Shown piece by piece: positions 43,920-51,771 of a DNA stretch of 64,000 nucleotides (positions are counted from its first letter, which is position 1; the number at the start of each line of letters is the position of its first letter). Position numbers and translations under genes: made by a program. Where the stretch lies: contig OY762913.1 in assembly GCA_963666535.1 (NCBI GenBank), positions 310,001 through 374,000 on the forward strand, in the 5' to 3' direction. The stretch comes from G963666535 sp963666535. Its GTDB lineage: Bacteria > Bacillota > Clostridia > Oscillospirales > Oscillospiraceae. The notes under the pieces are model-generated. The model searched no databases, was not told the DNA's origin, and saw only the letters and a list, made by a program, of their open reading frames with translations.

Positions 43920-44009
43920 AAGCGGCAGGGATTCTTAATTGAGTCCCTGTCGCTTATATCAGAATACGTTTATAGTTCAAGACACTGATTTGGAAGATTA
44001 AATTCCACT
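43920..44009 (+). repeat. R2 element, copy 1
   Basis: About 90 bp, nearly the same as 45805-45892. It starts with a terminator-like stem (AAGCGGCAGGGATTC with GAGTCCCTGTCGCTT, wobble pairs) and goes on with a shared tail (TATAGTTCAAGAC...GATTTG.AAGATTAAATTC). It ends the first cassette and runs straight into R1 copy 2. Confidence 0.8.
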
Positions 44010-44018
44010 ATTATAATG

Positions 44019-44389
44019 CAGATACCGTCACCGTACAATTGGTGGCGGTACTTTTGCGTTTAAATATTCCATAAAGTGGTATCTGGAAAAAGCCGAAGAA
44101 AAATATTTTAAAAACTTTTTAAAGTTCTGTCAGCAAAGGGGACTATAGCTCGTTATATAAGTGAAGCGTCGCGTCAGAGAGCCAGACAATGTTGATAATA
44201 GTTGTAACGAACCGGACGAACCTGTTGAGATTAAATGCTTTTTCGTCTTGTTTGGAATTTAGGCGACGCTATGAATAGGAAAGGGGTGAGTCCCATGCAG
44301 TAGTTTTTGGGATGCTAAAACTGGTGTATACAAAAACAGGAAAAATTGATAAAATAACGGAGATACTTATGTTGAAAAAATTATCAATG
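44019..44389 (+). repeat. R1 element, copy 2
   Basis: This is the second copy of the leader element. The stem pairs are kept where bases differ: GATA/TATC of copy 1 is TATA/TATA here (44144-44147 with 44156-44159), and GGGA/TCCC is GGGG/TCCC (44283-44294). The helix AGCGTCGC/GCGACGCT is unchanged. The shared sequence continues to the start of the secreted hydrolase, so the element ends at or in the coding start. Confidence 0.8.
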
Positions 44390-45298
44390 CTTATGAGGAA
44401 AATGGTTGTTATGATGTTGTCCATTTCTACTATTCTTTCAATGAGCGCGTTTGCAGAAAATGTTAACGATGTGTCTGAAAAGTCCCAAGTTGCTGAGCTT
44501 GCTGAAACATATACCGGATTTTGTAATTCCGATACTGAGTTTTACGAACTGGAATCAGCATATATTGAACTCTCAAATTATGCATATAATTGTGACCTGA
44601 CATTGGATGTTTCGCTGGATTTGTTCTTACTTAACTATGATGAAACATATATAAGTGTCGAGGCGTATACCGATCACTATCTCAACAATCTGTCCGATTA
44701 CTGCGTTTTAGCTACAGCATCTACAGATGCTAACATGTATTTTGATAACGACTCTGCCGCTCTTTCAAGTGGAGGCTCCAGTTGGTATTACAACACAGGT
44801 ACATCTTTGCCTCAAAGTGCCTCATATGCTTCGTATGGATTTCTCAGCCTTCCGATTGTAGGCGATATTATCATTGAGCAGGACACTATAACTGGCTGGT
44901 CCGGTCATGCCGCCATGGTTGAAGGAAGATTTTGGAGTTCAACGTATAGCCAGTACTATGTTAGACTGATCGAATCCGTTCAGGCGGGTGTTTGTCGTGG
45001 AGTAATATCTGACACCAGAATATCTGATAAAGATTCCAGATTGTATCGTGTAACAAGCGCAACGGCCTTGCAACGTGCAGCCGCTTTGACATTTGTCCGC
45101 AATCAGTTGGGTGAAGGCTGGTCACTTAAGGCAGGAAAAACAAATGATACTAACGCAATCATTTGGTACTGCTCAGAGTTGGTTTGGGCAGCTTATTACA
45201 ATCAGGGGTTTGACCTCAGCGGTGGAACCAGCGGCGTAATTACGCCGTACGCATTAGAAAGCAGCAGTCTACTAACTACCATTTTTGACCCACGATAA
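44369..45298 (+). CDS. Secreted YiiX/YebB-like papain-fold hydrolase (C92-like)
   Basis: The 309-residue protein has a signal peptide (MLKKLSMLMRKMVVMMLSIS...MSAFAENV) and a C-terminal permuted NlpC/P60-type domain. GDIIIEQDTITGWSGHAAMVEG supplies the catalytic His near residue 185 and WYCSELVWAAYYNQGFDL the Cys near 277; the His-before-Cys order is typical of the YiiX/YebB group. It probably cuts a peptide or lipid-linked bond outside the cell. The middle part is unrecognised. Base composition is AT-rich against the chromosome. The start at 44369 follows R1; the same frame extends up to 44312 through R1. Confidence 0.78.
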   Translation: MLKKLSMLMRKMVVMMLSISTILSMSAFAENVNDVSEKSQVAELAETYTGFCNSDTEFYELESAYIELSNYAYNCDLTLDVSLDLFLLNYDETYISVEAYTDHYLNNLSDYCVLATASTDANMYFDNDSAALSSGGSSWYYNTGTSLPQSASYASYGFLSLPIVGDIIIEQDTITGWSGHAAMVEGRFWSSTYSQYYVRLIESVQAGVCRGVISDTRISDKDSRLYRVTSATALQRAAALTFVRNQLGEGWSLKAGKTNDTNAIIWYCSELVWAAYYNQGFDLSGGTSGVITPYALESSSLLTTIFDPR

Positions 45299-45320
45299 GA
45301 ATGAAAGAAGGACAACCACA

Positions 45321-45773
45321 TTGAAACAACTGTGTAAGGTACTTAGCGTCACTGAAAGCAGTTTGCTAATGTCGCTTGCTGTATGCATCGTCTGGTCTGT
45401 CCTCTGTTGTTTCGATCCTGTGACGCCTTTTTGGATGGCGACGTTATTTTTCCTACTTGTACACATCCCACTCCTACTTGGGATTGGTTTGCTCTACAAT
45501 TTTCGGGCAGGACAAACAGGAATATGGAAAAATATTTTTGCCCGTCAGAAGGGTTTGCTGGAAAAACTGCCTGGGGCCGGCTTCGGCCTCGTTTATAACC
45601 AGTGGACACTTTCCGTAATATTGGCCTTGCTGCTGGATACTATTGGCTTTGTTTTGCTTCCGAGTGGCGGTAGTTTGAGCGGGGCAGACTGGACGCGCCT
45701 ATGCTACTATGCTGCAGCGTATTCTGCAATCACAGTAGGTGTCATTGTCTGTAAACTAATAAGTGAAAATTAG
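45321..45773 (+). CDS. Uncharacterised four-span membrane protein
   Basis: The 150-residue protein has four predicted membrane segments (about residues 16-33, 38-62, 96-112 and 125-143) with a basic loop after the second (FRAGQTGIWKNIFARQKGLLEKL). I do not recognise the family. I chose the TTG at 45321, behind AAGAAGGA; a TTG at 45285 inside the previous gene is the alternative. It follows the secreted hydrolase by 22 bp, so the two are probably one unit. A repeat R2 follows. Confidence 0.65.
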   Translation: MKQLCKVLSVTESSLLMSLAVCIVWSVLCCFDPVTPFWMATLFFLLVHIPLLLGIGLLYNFRAGQTGIWKNIFARQKGLLEKLPGAGFGLVYNQWTLSVILALLLDTIGFVLLPSGGSLSGADWTRLCYYAAAYSAITVGVIVCKLISEN

Positions 45774-45804
45774 GAAGATTGCATACCGATTGCATCCGTA
45801 GCTC

Positions 45805-45892
45805 AAGCGGCAGGGATTCTTGATTGAGTCCCTGCCTCTTATATCAGCATATGGTATAGTTCAAGACTTTGATTTGCAAGATTAAATTCTAC
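45805..45892 (+). repeat. R2 element, copy 2
   Basis: This is the second copy of the roughly 90-bp element, with the same stem (GGCAGGGATTC with GAGTCCCTGCC) and tail. No R1 follows, so it closes the accessory island. Confidence 0.8.
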
Positions 45893-45910
45893 TTGCCTCT
45901 TTTGCATGAC

Positions 45911-45946
45911 TAAATTCCACCCAGTTCAAAAACTGGGTGGAATTTA
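45911..45946. terminator. Terminator at the end of the accessory island
   Basis: A perfect 16-bp stem (TAAATTCCACCCAGTT with its complement, CAAA loop) is followed by ACTTTTC. It shields the rplU promoter. Confidence 0.8.
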
Positions 45947-45997
45947 ACTTTTCAATTGAGGTTCAAATAACAGCTGGGATAACAGGTGAAAAAGGCC

Positions 45998-46026
45998 TTG
46001 ACAGCTTCAAATTCAGTTGATATACT
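45998..46026 (+). promoter_or_regulatory. Strong SigA promoter of the rplU operon
   Basis: TTGACA (45998-46003) and TATACT (46021-46026) are 17 bp apart, close to consensus. Confidence 0.92.
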
Positions 46027-46032
46027 ATTAAA

Positions 46033-46247
46033 GCCGCTTTGAATGGGTCGATGGACGCGCAGACAGCCCCGAAGCAGGGTACAAGACAACCGTGGGAGAA
46101 CAGCAGGCAAGCCGCAAGGCCACTGCATGTTTTCCGTAGGATGTGCTTATGCCCGGCTATGGAAGGGTTTCGGCGCGACAGAGAAAAGAGAGGAATTTCC
46201 TCCGCCCCCGACAGCGAGTCCGTAATAAAGGAAAGAGGTGCAACCGT
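46033..46247 (+). promoter_or_regulatory. Long leader of rplU, possible L21 leader
   Basis: About 215 nt of leader separate the promoter from rplU. Firmicute rplU operons are known to carry an L21 leader RNA; I see GC-rich stretches compatible with structure but cannot match the consensus by eye. No credible gene lies in it. Confidence 0.45.
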
Positions 46248-46616
46248 ATGAACGCAATTATTGAAACCGGCGGCAAGCAGTATGTGGTGAACGAGGGGGA
46301 TACCCTTTTCATCGAGAAGCTGGACGCGCAAGCCGGCGATTCTATCGTCTTTGACCAGGTCCTGGCCATTATGGATGGCGACAAGAAGGCTAAGTTTGGC
46401 GCTCCCCTTGTAAAGGGCGCCACCGTAGAGGCCACCATTGTAAAGAATGGCCGCGGCAAGAAGATCATGGTCTTTAAGTACAACGCCAAGAAGGGCTACC
46501 GCAACCGTCAGGGTCATCGCCAGCCTTACACCAAGATTGAGATCAACAAGATCAACAAGGGCGCGGCCCGCAAGAAGTCCGAATCCGAGACCGAAGCAGC
46601 TGTGGCTGAAGCATAA
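46248..46616 (+). CDS. rplU: 50S ribosomal protein L21
   Basis: The 122-residue protein starts [18 protein letters not shown] and has the L21 features [46 protein letters not shown]. The C-terminus has an acidic Ala/Glu tail beyond the usual end. It binds 23S rRNA. The ATG at 46248 follows GAAAGAGG. It heads the rplU-prp-rpmA operon. Confidence 0.97.
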   Translation: MNAIIETGGKQYVVNEGDTLFIEKLDAQAGDSIVFDQVLAIMDGDKKAKFGAPLVKGATVEATIVKNGRGKKIMVFKYNAKKGYRNRQGHRQPYTKIEINKINKGAARKKSESETEAAVAEA

Positions 46617-46618
46617 GT

Positions 46619-46948
46619 ATGACCACCGTTATCTTCCATATTGAGCAAGACCGTATCGTGGGCTTTGATGTCAAGGGACACAGCGGTCTGGCCAAAGCGG
46701 GAGAAGACATCCTCTGCGCGGCTGTTACCAGCGCCGTCCGTCTGACCGAGTGTGCGATCAACGACATTTTGGGTCTGGGCGCCGCCGTTAAGGTCAAGGA
46801 AGAGGACGCATCGATCTCCCTTCATCTCCCGGGCAGTCTGGGGCAGACCAATGAAAGCACCTGTCAGACACTTCTGACGGCACTGATGGTCTATCTGACA
46901 GAGCTGCACGGTGAATATCCCGACAACATTATCGTGCTGGAGGAATAA
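46619..46948 (+). CDS. prp: Ribosomal-processing cysteine protease Prp
   Basis: The 109-residue protein has the family signature FDVKGHSGLAKAGEDILCAAVTSAV, with the catalytic His and Cys. In Staphylococcus Prp removes the N-terminal extension of L27. The place between rplU and rpmA is the standard one. It starts two bases after the rplU stop. The following L27 has a matching cleavage site. Confidence 0.95.
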   Translation: MTTVIFHIEQDRIVGFDVKGHSGLAKAGEDILCAAVTSAVRLTECAINDILGLGAAVKVKEEDASISLHLPGSLGQTNESTCQTLLTALMVYLTELHGEYPDNIIVLEE

Positions 46949-46990
46949 ACCTTTCAGCATCGACACATCTTATAGAAAGGATGGTCTACT

Positions 46991-47278
46991 ATGCTTAACA
47001 TCGGTTTACAATTTTTCGCCCATAAAAAGGGCGGCGGTTCCACCAAGAACGGCCGTGATTCCGAGGCCAAGCGTCTCGGCGTCAAGCGTGGCGACGGTCA
47101 GTTTGTTCTGGCCGGCAACATTCTGGTCCGTCAGCGCGGTACCCATATCCATCCCGGCGTCAATGTGGGCAGGGGCAGCGACGACACCCTGTTCGCCACG
47201 AAGACCGGCAAGGTCAAGTTCGAGCGTTTGGGTAAGGATCGCAAGCAGGTCTCCATTGTTGAGGACCTCGCGCAGTAA
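46991..47278 (+). CDS. rpmA: 50S ribosomal protein L27 with cleavable N-terminus
   Basis: The 95-residue protein starts [25 protein letters not shown]. The first nine residues end in LQFF, the known Prp cleavage motif, and mature L27 would begin AHKKGGG. The L27 N-terminus reaches the peptidyl-transferase centre, so removal is essential in relatives. AGAAAGG precedes the ATG. A strong terminator follows. Confidence 0.97.
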   Translation: MLNIGLQFFAHKKGGGSTKNGRDSEAKRLGVKRGDGQFVLAGNILVRQRGTHIHPGVNVGRGSDDTLFATKTGKVKFERLGKDRKQVSIVEDLAQ

Positions 47279-47288
47279 TCACCAAAGC

Positions 47289-47325
47289 AAAAGCCGCGAA
47301 CGGGATTCTCGTTCGCGGCTTTTTC
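47289..47325 (+). terminator. Terminator of the rplU-rpmA operon
   Basis: A perfect 13-bp stem (AAAGCCGCGAACG with CGTTCGCGGCTTT, 7-nt loop) is followed by T2 and CC. obgE begins about 60 bp later. Confidence 0.9.
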
Positions 47326-47383
47326 CCTAGAAACACAAGATGCGCGGCCATCCGCCGCGCAGGCTGAAAGGAGGCCCCCGACT

Positions 47384-48664
47384 ATGGCAGCACCTTTTGT
47401 AGATACCGCCAAGATCCACGTGATTGCCGGTGACGGCGGTAACGGCGCCGTGGCATTCCACCGGGAAAAATATGTGCCCGCAGGTGGCCCAGATGGCGGC
47501 GACGGCGGTCGCGGCGGCGACATAATCGTCATCGCAGACGACCAAATGTCCACCCTGATGGACTTCCGCTACAAGCGGAAATACGTTGCGCCCGCCGGCG
47601 ACGACGGCGGAGGCAAGCGCTGCTCCGGTCGGGATGGCGAGAGCCTGACCCTGAAGGTTCCCCGCGGCACCGTGATCCGGGATGCCCTGACCAAAGAGGT
47701 GATCCAGGATATTTCCGGCAACGAACCCTATCTCCTGGCCAGGGGCGGCCGGGGAGGCTGGGGCAACCAGCACTTTGCCACGCCCACCCGCCAGACGCCT
47801 CGCTTTGCCAAGGCGGGACTGCCGGGGGAAGACCGGGAGATCGTTCTGGAGCTGAAACTGTTGGCGGATGTAGGCCTTGTGGGCTTCCCTAACGTGGGGA
47901 AATCCACCCTGTTATCCGTTGTCAGCCGCGCGCAGCCCAAGATCGCAAACTATCACTTCACCACGCTGTTCCCCAATCTTGGCGTGGTCTATGTGACAGA
48001 GGGAGTCTCTTTCGTCATGGCTGACATCCCCGGCATCATTGAAGGGGCGGCTGAGGGCGCCGGACTGGGGCACGACTTTTTGCGGCATATCGATCGCTGC
48101 CGCCTGCTCATCCATGTGGTGGATGTGTCCGGCAATGAGGGCCGCGACCCTGTCGAGGACTTTGAGGCCATTAATGCCGAGCTTGCCCAGTATTCTCCCG
48201 AACTTGCTTCCCGCAAAATGATTGTCGCCGCAAACAAGTTGGACGCCATGGAAGACCCTGCCCTGCTGGAAAAGCTGCGCGCCCATGTGGAGGGGCTGGG
48301 ACTGCAGCTGTTTGCCATTTCCGCCGCGGGACATCAGGGCGTGACCGAACTGGTTCGAAAGGCAGCCGATGAACTGCGGCAGCTGCCCCCTGTGACCGTT
48401 TACGAACCCGAATATGTGCAGCGTCCGCCAGAGGTGGACACATCAAATCCCCTGCACATCGAAAAGGTGGACGACACCTGGATCGTGGAAGGGGAATGGC
48501 TGCGCCGCCTCATGTCCAACGTCAATTTTGACGACTATGAGTCCCGCAACTGGTTCGACATTAAGCTGCGTCAGTCCGGCCTGTTTTCTCGCCTGGAGGA
48601 GATGGGGATTGAGGACGGAGAGTTTGTGTCCATGTACGATCTGGAATTCGAATACCAGAAATAA
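47384..48664 (+). CDS. obgE: GTPase Obg
   Basis: The 426-residue protein has the glycine-rich Obg domain (AGDGGNGAVAFHREKYVPAGGPDGGDGGRGG), a G domain with GFPNVGKSTLL, DIPGIIEGA and ANKLD, and a C-terminal OCT domain (EWLRRLMSNVNFDDYES...). It acts in late 50S assembly and stress or sporulation signalling. AAAGGAGG precedes the ATG. It follows rpmA, as in most Firmicutes. Confidence 0.97.
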   Translation: MAAPFVDTAKIHVIAGDGGNGAVAFHREKYVPAGGPDGGDGGRGGDIIVIADDQMSTLMDFRYKRKYVAPAGDDGGGKRCSGRDGESLTLKVPRGTVIRDALTKEVIQDISGNEPYLLARGGRGGWGNQHFATPTRQTPRFAKAGLPGEDREIVLELKLLADVGLVGFPNVGKSTLLSVVSRAQPKIANYHFTTLFPNLGVVYVTEGVSFVMADIPGIIEGAAEGAGLGHDFLRHIDRCRLLIHVVDVSGNEGRDPVEDFEAINAELAQYSPELASRKMIVAANKLDAMEDPALLEKLRAHVEGLGLQLFAISAAGHQGVTELVRKAADELRQLPPVTVYEPEYVQRPPEVDTSNPLHIEKVDDTWIVEGEWLRRLMSNVNFDDYESRNWFDIKLRQSGLFSRLEEMGIEDGEFVSMYDLEFEYQK

Positions 48665-48676
48665 CACAAAAAAGGG

Positions 48677-48740
48677 CAAGTTTGGGGCAAAAGCATCACC
48701 GCGCTGATGAAACGCGCAAGGCGGTGTGCCAAAGACTTGC
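48677..48740. other. Structured segment after obgE
   Basis: Three nested helices can form: GCAAGT/ACTTGC, GGCA/TGCC and CACCGC/GCGGTG, closing a purine-rich loop. Just behind it comes the bidirectional terminator. It may be part of the 3' end or a small RNA; no ORF fits. Confidence 0.4.
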
Positions 48741-48760
48741 TTTGACTGGAAAAGCGAAAA

Positions 48761-48796
48761 AGATACGGACAGCGGTTACGCTGTCCGTATCTTTTT
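48761..48796. terminator. Bidirectional terminator between obgE and the SleB-type gene
   Basis: A perfect 13-bp stem (AGATACGGACAGC with its complement) is flanked by A-rich and T5 ends between converging genes. Confidence 0.92.
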
Positions 48797-48797
48797 C

Positions 48798-49613
48798 TTA
48801 TTCGTAGAATACATGGCTGCCAATGGTCATCGCGTAGGTGCGGTTGGCTGCAATCCATGCGCTGGTAGAGCGACCGGGGTTCCGGAAGTACAGGCAGTCG
48901 CCTGCGACATTGGCTCCCTCCAGGCAAAGCTTTGCCGCAGCCACGGCGCTTGCCACGGGCGTGTTGTAGATCGTGCCGTTGGCCACAGGTTCAAACTGGA
49001 TGGCGTAGGCGTCGTCGAAAATTACGGTGTAAATGGTGTTGGGAAAAAGATCGCTCTTTACCCGATTCAGAATCACGTTGCCCACTGCAATCTGTCCCAG
49101 CATCGGCTCTCCGGTGCTTTCGGCAGAGATGATGCAGGAAAGCCAGTACACACTGTCGGCATCATAATAGCGGTTCCCGGACGTGAGGAAGGTACCCCCG
49201 CCGGTCACCGAAGCCGTGCGGCTTTGTCCGTTCCATCCGATGGATGCGCCATAGACCTGCGCCAGAAGCCGCAGCGGAACCATGGTGCGCCCCCCGACCA
49301 CGCGAATTCCTCCGGAAGCATAAAGACAACGCCCGTTGGCCGTGAGATAACACGCACCTGGGGCCGCCGTCAAGCTCAGGCCGCTTGCGGTCACAGTGGC
49401 CGCACCGTTACTCCACGTAACAGAGCACGCACCCATGGCCGGGCAGAAGTCGGCCAGCGCCACATAGGTTACCCCGTTCACCGCAAAGGGTGCGGTAGCG
49501 CTTACCTTCAGGGGACTTCCCGCTACCGTGACGGAAAGAGCGGACGCGTGAATTGGGACTGCACTCAGCAGGAGGACTGTACAAATCAGGGTCGCTAACA
49601 ATCGTTTTTTCAT
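48798..49613 (-). CDS. SleB-type cell-wall hydrolase with stalk domain
   Basis: The 271-residue secreted protein has a signal peptide (MKKRLLATLICTVLLLSAVPIHASA), a copper-amine-oxidase-N-like stalk domain (VNGVTYVALADFC...GGRTMVPLRLLAQVYGASIGWNG, ~45-135) and a Hydrolase_2/SleB domain (~150-271) with the catalytic Glu in IISAESTGEPMLGQIAVGNVILNRV. SleB proteins are lytic transglycosylases for spore cortex; this architecture may act in germination or in cell-wall turnover. It stands alone, converging on obgE. Confidence 0.9.
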   Translation of the reverse strand: MKKRLLATLICTVLLLSAVPIHASALSVTVAGSPLKVSATAPFAVNGVTYVALADFCPAMGACSVTWSNGAATVTASGLSLTAAPGACYLTANGRCLYASGGIRVVGGRTMVPLRLLAQVYGASIGWNGQSRTASVTGGGTFLTSGNRYYDADSVYWLSCIISAESTGEPMLGQIAVGNVILNRVKSDLFPNTIYTVIFDDAYAIQFEPVANGTIYNTPVASAVAAAKLCLEGANVAGDCLYFRNPGRSTSAWIAANRTYAMTIGSHVFYE

Positions 49614-49699
49614 AAAACCACCTTATTTCAAGTCTTTTCGGAAGGTTTGTAACCACATTGTAACCTTTTGGCCGGAATAGAACAAGGCGTAAATAATGG

Positions 49700-49732
49700 A
49701 AGGCCACTCAAATCTGTGATTTGAGTGGCCTT
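49700..49732 (-). terminator. Hairpin behind the DUF4358 gene
   Basis: A perfect 15-bp stem (AAGGCCACTCAAATC with its complement, TGT loop) lies directly after the stop on the minus strand. The T-tract is poor. Confidence 0.8.
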
Positions 49733-49740
49733 TGTCTGAT

Positions 49741-50235
49741 TCATGTGGCAGACTTGGCTGACGCGCTTTCCTCTAAAAATGTCTGCGCGCTGGCAATATC
49801 TGCGGCTACGATGAGGATGGCAGTGGTTCCCTGGGTTGTGACGATGGCGCGTTCCAGCTTGGGTACCTCGGCGGGAAGGTAGTCCCGGTTGGCGTCTATC
49901 TCCCGCTGAACATAGGCCTGCATGGCGGCAACCACGGCATCGGCAGCATCCTGGTCGCGGCAGGAGAGCATCATCACACATTCACAGGTGGCGCCGGCTG
50001 AGAGATAGGCGGCACAATCGGTAATGTCGTCCTCGGCAATGTCTGCATCCTCCAGCGTAAGAAGGCGATACACAATATCGGCATCCAATTCCTCCAGATC
50101 TTCGGAAAACGCACCGGAGGTCACAAGAGAACCGGCGACGGCAGGATCAAGATTGGCCTCCTCCTTTTCTTCTCCACAGGCAGCAAGGGAAACGCACAAG
50201 CTCAATGCCAACAAAAAGCAAATTCTTTTTTTCAT
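49741..50235 (-). CDS. DUF4358 lipoprotein
   Basis: The 164-residue protein has a lipoprotein signal with lipobox LAACGEE, then a small domain resembling DUF4358 (DIVYRLLTLEDADIAEDDITDCAAYLSAGATCECVMML...). Function unknown. It lies 28 bp behind the SGNH hydrolase gene; DUF4358 and SGNH-type genes are frequent neighbours in clostridia, where a role in modifying surface polymers is suspected. Confidence 0.8.
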   Translation of the reverse strand: MKKRICFLLALSLCVSLAACGEEKEEANLDPAVAGSLVTSGAFSEDLEELDADIVYRLLTLEDADIAEDDITDCAAYLSAGATCECVMMLSCRDQDAADAVVAAMQAYVQREIDANRDYLPAEVPKLERAIVTTQGTTAILIVAADIASAQTFLEESASAKSAT

Positions 50236-50263
50236 GGATTACATTCCTTTCGATGCCATTGCT

Positions 50264-51151
50264 TCAGACCACCGCATCGGCCAGCTCTTCCGGCGTGACG
50301 ATATGCGATTGGAGATAGGCCAGCCACTGCGCGCAATAGCTGCGTTTGAGATGCACGCCGTCATTGCTGGCGTCGGCCGGAAGCGCGCCGCTTTCGTCGG
50401 CAAACGCCGCATAAAGGTTCAAATACACCACCTGCTTTTCCTCCGCCACCCGAGCCATGATCTGGTTATACACACGCAGGTGCTCGTTGGTGAGATAGGT
50501 CCGCCCGCCCGTGGCGGCAATGACCTCCTCATTCACCGGGATCAGGTTTTGGATATAAATCACCGCATCGGGCTGACAGTCTCGGATGTCGTCGATGGCG
50601 GCACAGTAATCTGTGTAAAATCCATCATCGTCGAAGTAGCCCAGTTCATTGATTCCAAGAGAAAGATAGACTTTCCCGTAGGTGCCCTTGGCCAGCGCCT
50701 GCAGCAGTGTCAATTTTTGGCCATCCATGGAAATGACCTTATCCTTGGCCAGCTTAAAGATAGACAGACCGTTTGCCGACAAATTTTTGCCCCCTTCAAT
50801 CCCGCTGTACAACAGCAGCCCATCGGTGCGGGAGTCACCCACAAAGGCGGCGTCCGCGAAGTATTCTTCCGGCGCGGCGTTGCTCTCAGGCGCAGGCATG
50901 GAAAAATCATAGCTTTCCTCCTCAACTGGGGGCTCTGCCTCCGGCTGGGATTCCACCCCTGTGATTTGCGGCTCCGCCGCGGTGGGGGTATCCTGCGTCT
51001 CGTGCTGGGGAAAGGAGACATCCCCCTGATAAACGGACAGGGTTCCTTCACACAGCCAAACGGCAACACACAGCGACAACAGCAGAAAAGCAGCAGGCAG
51101 CAGAAAGGGACGCAATCGGGTGATAAGGGACGGTTTCTTGATCAGGCGCAT
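50264..51151 (-). CDS. Membrane-anchored SGNH/GDSL-type hydrolase
   Basis: The 295-residue protein has one N-terminal membrane anchor (~residues 15-36), a Pro/Glu-rich linker (~45-90) and an SGNH domain: block I FVGDSRTDGLLLY with the nucleophile Ser, a block III-like SLGINELGYF, and block V DGVHL with the catalytic Asp-His. It probably removes acyl groups from a cell-surface glycan. It is followed by the DUF4358 lipoprotein in the same direction. Confidence 0.85.
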   Translation of the reverse strand: MRLIKKPSLITRLRPFLLPAAFLLLSLCVAVWLCEGTLSVYQGDVSFPQHETQDTPTAAEPQITGVESQPEAEPPVEEESYDFSMPAPESNAAPEEYFADAAFVGDSRTDGLLLYSGIEGGKNLSANGLSIFKLAKDKVISMDGQKLTLLQALAKGTYGKVYLSLGINELGYFDDDGFYTDYCAAIDDIRDCQPDAVIYIQNLIPVNEEVIAATGGRTYLTNEHLRVYNQIMARVAEEKQVVYLNLYAAFADESGALPADASNDGVHLKRSYCAQWLAYLQSHIVTPEELADAVV

Positions 51152-51294
51152 AAAAAATACCTCTCTGTGGCAAAATCAGATCATAATCGACATTATAGGC
51201 AGAATAATGGGGCTGGCAAGCACAAGCCGCACAGGAAAAGCCATCCGCCTTGCCCCGTGAAAACAAAGCTGTGTGCCGCACGGATTTTGACCGT

Positions 51295-51759
51295 TCAGCG
51301 CTTGGCTCGACCCCTCCGTTTTTCCCACATCGCCGGGATGCTCCGCCATAGGCGGACAAAGGAAGACACCAGCATGGCGCCCACCGCCAGCGAACCGGCA
51401 AGACCCATGGTATGGAGCAGGGTGGACAGAAACAGATCGGTATCCCCGCTGATGCAATAGCGCATGGTGTAGTAGATGCCGCCGCCGGGAACCAGCGGGA
51501 ACAGCGCCACCAGCAGGTATACGGTAACGGGGCACTGCCGGATGCGGGCGACGATTTCAGCATAGATGGTAATGGCCACGGCGGCAAAAAAAGATTGGAG
51601 GACATCACTGTGCACCAGCAGTGCGGTCAGCAGATAGGCCAGCCAGCCCAGGGCGCCGCCAAAACAGCAGATCAGAATCCCGGTGCCATGCACATTGTAA
51701 ATGATGCAAAACCCGATGCAGGCCACAAAGGAAAACAGACAGGGCATGAGATACTCCAT
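51295..51759 (-). CDS. ThrE-type exporter, C-terminal half (ThrE_2)
   Basis: The 154-residue protein has about five membrane segments with the family motif CPVTVYLLVALFPLVPGGGIYYTMRY. It corresponds to the second half of the ThrE threonine/serine exporter, split into two genes here. It starts 12 bp after its partner. Substrate in this organism not shown. Confidence 0.87.
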   Translation of the reverse strand: MEYLMPCLFSFVACIGFCIIYNVHGTGILICCFGGALGWLAYLLTALLVHSDVLQSFFAAVAITIYAEIVARIRQCPVTVYLLVALFPLVPGGGIYYTMRYCISGDTDLFLSTLLHTMGLAGSLAVGAMLVSSFVRLWRSIPAMWEKRRGRAKR

Positions 51760-51771
51760 GTCGTTCCTCCT

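Noticed and set aside
44270..44300. Cobalamin- or c-di-AMP-riboswitch-like string in R1 (TAGGAAAGGGGTGAGTCCC...GCAG)
   Set aside because: Only a short purine-rich resemblance. The B12 box, the CCCCCGC-ACTG segment and the ydaO core are absent or in the wrong order, so R1 is left unassigned.
41690..45892. Integron with attC sites
   Set aside because: R1 and R2 are about 370 and 90 bp with no attC core (GTTRRRY) visible, and no integrase gene is in the window.
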